Below, piece by piece: positions 32,039 through 33,616 of a DNA stretch of 33,616 bases. Origin of the DNA: CF-161 sp035638495. GTDB taxonomy: Bacteria; Chloroflexota; Dormibacteria; Dormibacterales; Dormibacteraceae. Both the position numbers and the translations under genes were made by a program. Under the pieces are notes generated by a model that ran no database searches, was not told the origin of the DNA, and saw only the letters and a program-made list of their open reading frames with translations. Position 1 is the first letter of the stretch; every line of letters begins with the position of its first letter. The stretch is taken from assembly GCA_035638495.1 (NCBI GenBank), contig DASQZW010000155.1:1-33616 (forward strand). Direction: 5' to 3'.

Positions 32039-32701
32039 GTGGAGCGAACACGCAGCGCGAGGCGGGCCGGCCGCCCGGCCGGGTCGCCCCCCAACCGCGA
32101 CGCGATCCTGGCCGCCGCGCGCGAGCAGTTCACCGAGCGCGGCTACGACAGCGCGACGATCCGCGGCATCGCGGCGAGGGCGGGGGTGGACCCGGCCCTG
32201 GTCCACCACTACTTCGGCACGAAGGAGGACCTGTTCGCGGCGGCGCTGCTGCTCCCGACCAGCCCGCGTGAGGCCCTGGACGGCGTGCTCACGGGCGACC
32301 TCGACGGCCTGGGAGAGCGCCTGGTACGGCGCTTCCTCGAGTACTGGTCGGCCGCCGGCGGCGGTATCGGCGACTCGATCGTGGGCCTGCTCCGCTCCGC
32401 GACAACGAACGACGACGCCGCCCGGATGGTACGGGAGTTCGTCTCACGCGAGGCGCTGGGCCGGATCGCGGAGGCGCTGGACATGCCCCAGCCCCGCCTG
32501 CGCGCCGCGCTGGCCGGGTCGCAGCTGATCGGCCTGGCGCTGGCCCGGTTCGTGATCCGCGTGGAGCCGATCGCCGGCGCCGACGTCGAGACGCTGGTTG
32601 CCTGCTACGCGCCGACGCTGCAGCGCTACTTCACGGGGCCGCTGCCGGGCGACGTCGAGCCGCGACCGCGCCAGCCGGGCCCTGGCAGCGGCCCCCGATA
32701 G
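32039..32701 (+). CDS. TetR-family transcriptional regulator
   Basis: 220 aa. The N-terminal HTH reads RDAILAAAREQFTERGYDSATIRGIAARAGVDPALVHHYFGTKEDLFAAAL, a textbook TetR domain. The C-terminal domain (about 80-200), with GLGERLVRRFLEYW and FVIRVEPIAGADVETLVACYAPTLQRYF, fits the TetR_C_17-like type found next to exporters. GTG 32039 is chosen because a -10-like box is 7 bp away and the HTH starts soon after; longer frames would run through the operator. The last 76 bp overlap the end of the convergent LigD-type gene. Confidence 0.93.
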   Translation: MERTRSARRAGRPAGSPPNRDAILAAAREQFTERGYDSATIRGIAARAGVDPALVHHYFGTKEDLFAAALLLPTSPREALDGVLTGDLDGLGERLVRRFLEYWSAAGGGIGDSIVGLLRSATTNDDAARMVREFVSREALGRIAEALDMPQPRLRAALAGSQLIGLALARFVIRVEPIAGADVETLVACYAPTLQRYFTGPLPGDVEPRPRQPGPGSGPR

Positions 32702-33616
32702 CCCACCCAGGGGTCGTAGTCGACCTCGAGCGGCTCCTGCTCCGGACGCTCGGCCTCGGGCACCCGGATCAGGTTCACGCGGATGCGCGTCCAGGTCGAG
32801 CTGGCACCGCGCATCGCGTCCACGAGCACGTCGTTCGGGCCGAGGTGCGGCACCACCTCGGGGTGTCGCGCCTTCCAGCGATCCAGGCCCGCCAGCGCCT
32901 CGGCCTCGGTCGCGGCGCGGGCGACCTCGACCATGGGCACGGTCGTGCGGCGGCGCCCGGTGGGACCCGCGGTCTTCCCGGGCGCGGGCGGGGGCACGGC
33001 CCCGTCCCGCCGGCGCTTGGACGGCTGCACGCGCGGCGCCTCGCCGGCCTGCTTCTCGTAGTGCGGCGGCCACGGGGCGTCGGGCAGCCCCTCCGACTCG
33101 TGGCGGTCCGCCAGTTCCAGCAGCGCCTCCAGCGAGCCGGCCGCCCCGTCCATGCCGGCCGCGGGGTCGCCGATCTCGGCGAACCGCGCGGGTACGGTCT
33201 CGATCGTGAACGACTCCGGCTCGCAGTGCGGCACCTCGTCCCAGGTCAGCGGCGTCGACACGCGGGCGTCGGGCAAGGGTCGCAGCGAGTAGGCGGACGC
33301 GATCGTCCGGTCCTTCGCGTTCTGGTTGTAGTCGAGGAACACACCGTGGCGCTCCTCCTTCCACCACTTGCTGGTCGCGATGTCCGGCGCGCGCCCCTCC
33401 ACCTCCCGCGCGAGTGCGACCGCGGCCCGCCTGACCTCCGTGAACGGCCAGCGGCGCTGGATGCGGCAGTACACGTGGATGCCGCGCGAGCCCGACGTCT
33501 TCGGCCAGCCCGTGAGCCCGACCGCCTCGAGGGCCTCCTTCGCGACCATCGCGACGTCGCGGATCTGGGGCCACTCGACGCCCGGCACGGGATCGAGGTC
33601 GATCCGGAGCTCATCC
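32626..33616 (-). CDS. LigD-type primase-polymerase (NHEJ PolDom), 5' end outside the window
   Basis: 330 codons visible, continuing past the right edge. Starting at the edge: DELRIDLDPVPGVEW, with catalytic metal-binding Asp residues in the DLD motif, then KTSGSRGIHVYCRI (nucleotide-binding SGSRGxH), SKWWKEERHGVFLDYNQN (third catalytic Asp) and TIASAYSLRPLPDARVSTPLTW. This is the archaeo-eukaryotic primase-like polymerase domain of ligase D, which fills gaps during non-homologous end joining. After it comes a basic Pro/Arg linker and a second conserved block (TEAEALAGLDRWKARHPEVV, TWTRIRVNLIRVPEAERPEQ, DYDPWVGY) common to stand-alone actinobacterial PolDom proteins. No ligase domain follows on this side. 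The TAG stop lies inside the 3' end of tetR. Confidence 0.9.
   Translation of the reverse strand, partial: DELRIDLDPVPGVEWPQIRDVAMVAKEALEAVGLTGWPKTSGSRGIHVYCRIQRRWPFTEVRRAAVALAREVEGRAPDIATSKWWKEERHGVFLDYNQNAKDRTIASAYSLRPLPDARVSTPLTWDEVPHCEPESFTIETVPARFAEIGDPAAGMDGAAGSLEALLELADRHESEGLPDAPWPPHYEKQAGEAPRVQPSKRRRDGAVPPPAPGKTAGPTGRRRTTVPMVEVARAATEAEALAGLDRWKARHPEVVPHLGPNDVLVDAMRGASSTWTRIRVNLIRVPEAERPEQEPLEVDYDPWVGYRGPLPGPGWRGRGSTSPGSGPVK

Overview
The window is a GC-rich (roughly 70 % by eye), gene-dense bacterial chromosome segment. GTG and TTG starts, four-base start/stop overlaps, several -10-like TAnnnT boxes only 7-8 bp before start codons (a leaderless-transcript layout), SARP/BTAD and LuxR-ATPase regulators, a LigD-type polymerase, and acyl-CoA and lipid-transfer thiolase genes all point to an actinobacterial or related high-GC soil lineage (Thermoleophilia-like Actinomycetota or Chloroflexota). 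There is no rRNA or ribosomal-protein marker, so the phylum is an inference.

Region 1 (1-5350) holds a complete bacterial RNA-repair cassette, hen1-pnkp, on the minus strand. Beyond it is about 1.3 kb of decayed DNA with a frameshifted metallophosphoesterase, an unidentified hydrophobic fragment and a chimeric remnant of an AbiE type IV toxin-antitoxin system. This debris ends at the 3' side of a tRNA-Leu(CAG) gene, which suggests a worn-out integration site.

Region 2 (5350-12480) contains a winged-helix (HTH_42) protein translationally coupled to an acyl-CoA ligase. Divergent from them are a PHP-domain phosphoesterase, a CPA1 Na+/H+ antiporter with a His-rich tail and a DrrAB-type ABC exporter.

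Region 3 (12480-22610) contains a LuxR-ATPase regulator with repeats upstream, a membrane protein of unknown function and a zinc-free MDR oxidoreductase. A minus-strand run follows: thiolase-like protein (nucleophilic Cys replaced by Asp), double GNAT, acyl-CoA synthetase. Upstream of it is a pair made of an ECF sigma factor and a one-TM protein with seven Asp-box blades.

Region 4 (22700-26770) holds a DUF899 protein, tRNA-Arg(TCG), tRNA-Leu(GAG), a quinone-oxidoreductase-like gene, and a minus-strand operon of SARP-like regulator, DUF1059 mini-protein and small secreted protein. A near-perfect copy of the tRNA-Leu(GAG) 3' end lies about 2.5 kb downstream of the tRNA, followed by a frameshifted DoxX-like gene.

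Region 5 (26790-33616) contains a methyltransferase, an extradiol dioxygenase coupled to a MetE-like protein, a DUF2520 Rossmann protein, an ABC-2-type membrane protein divergent from a TetR regulator with a perfect operator-like palindrome between them, and the 3' part of a LigD-type primase-polymerase that runs off the window.

The points I consider most worth following up are the ECF/propeller pair, the tRNA-Leu-bounded segment with its SARP operon, the AbiE deletion chimera, and the Cys-less thiolase.
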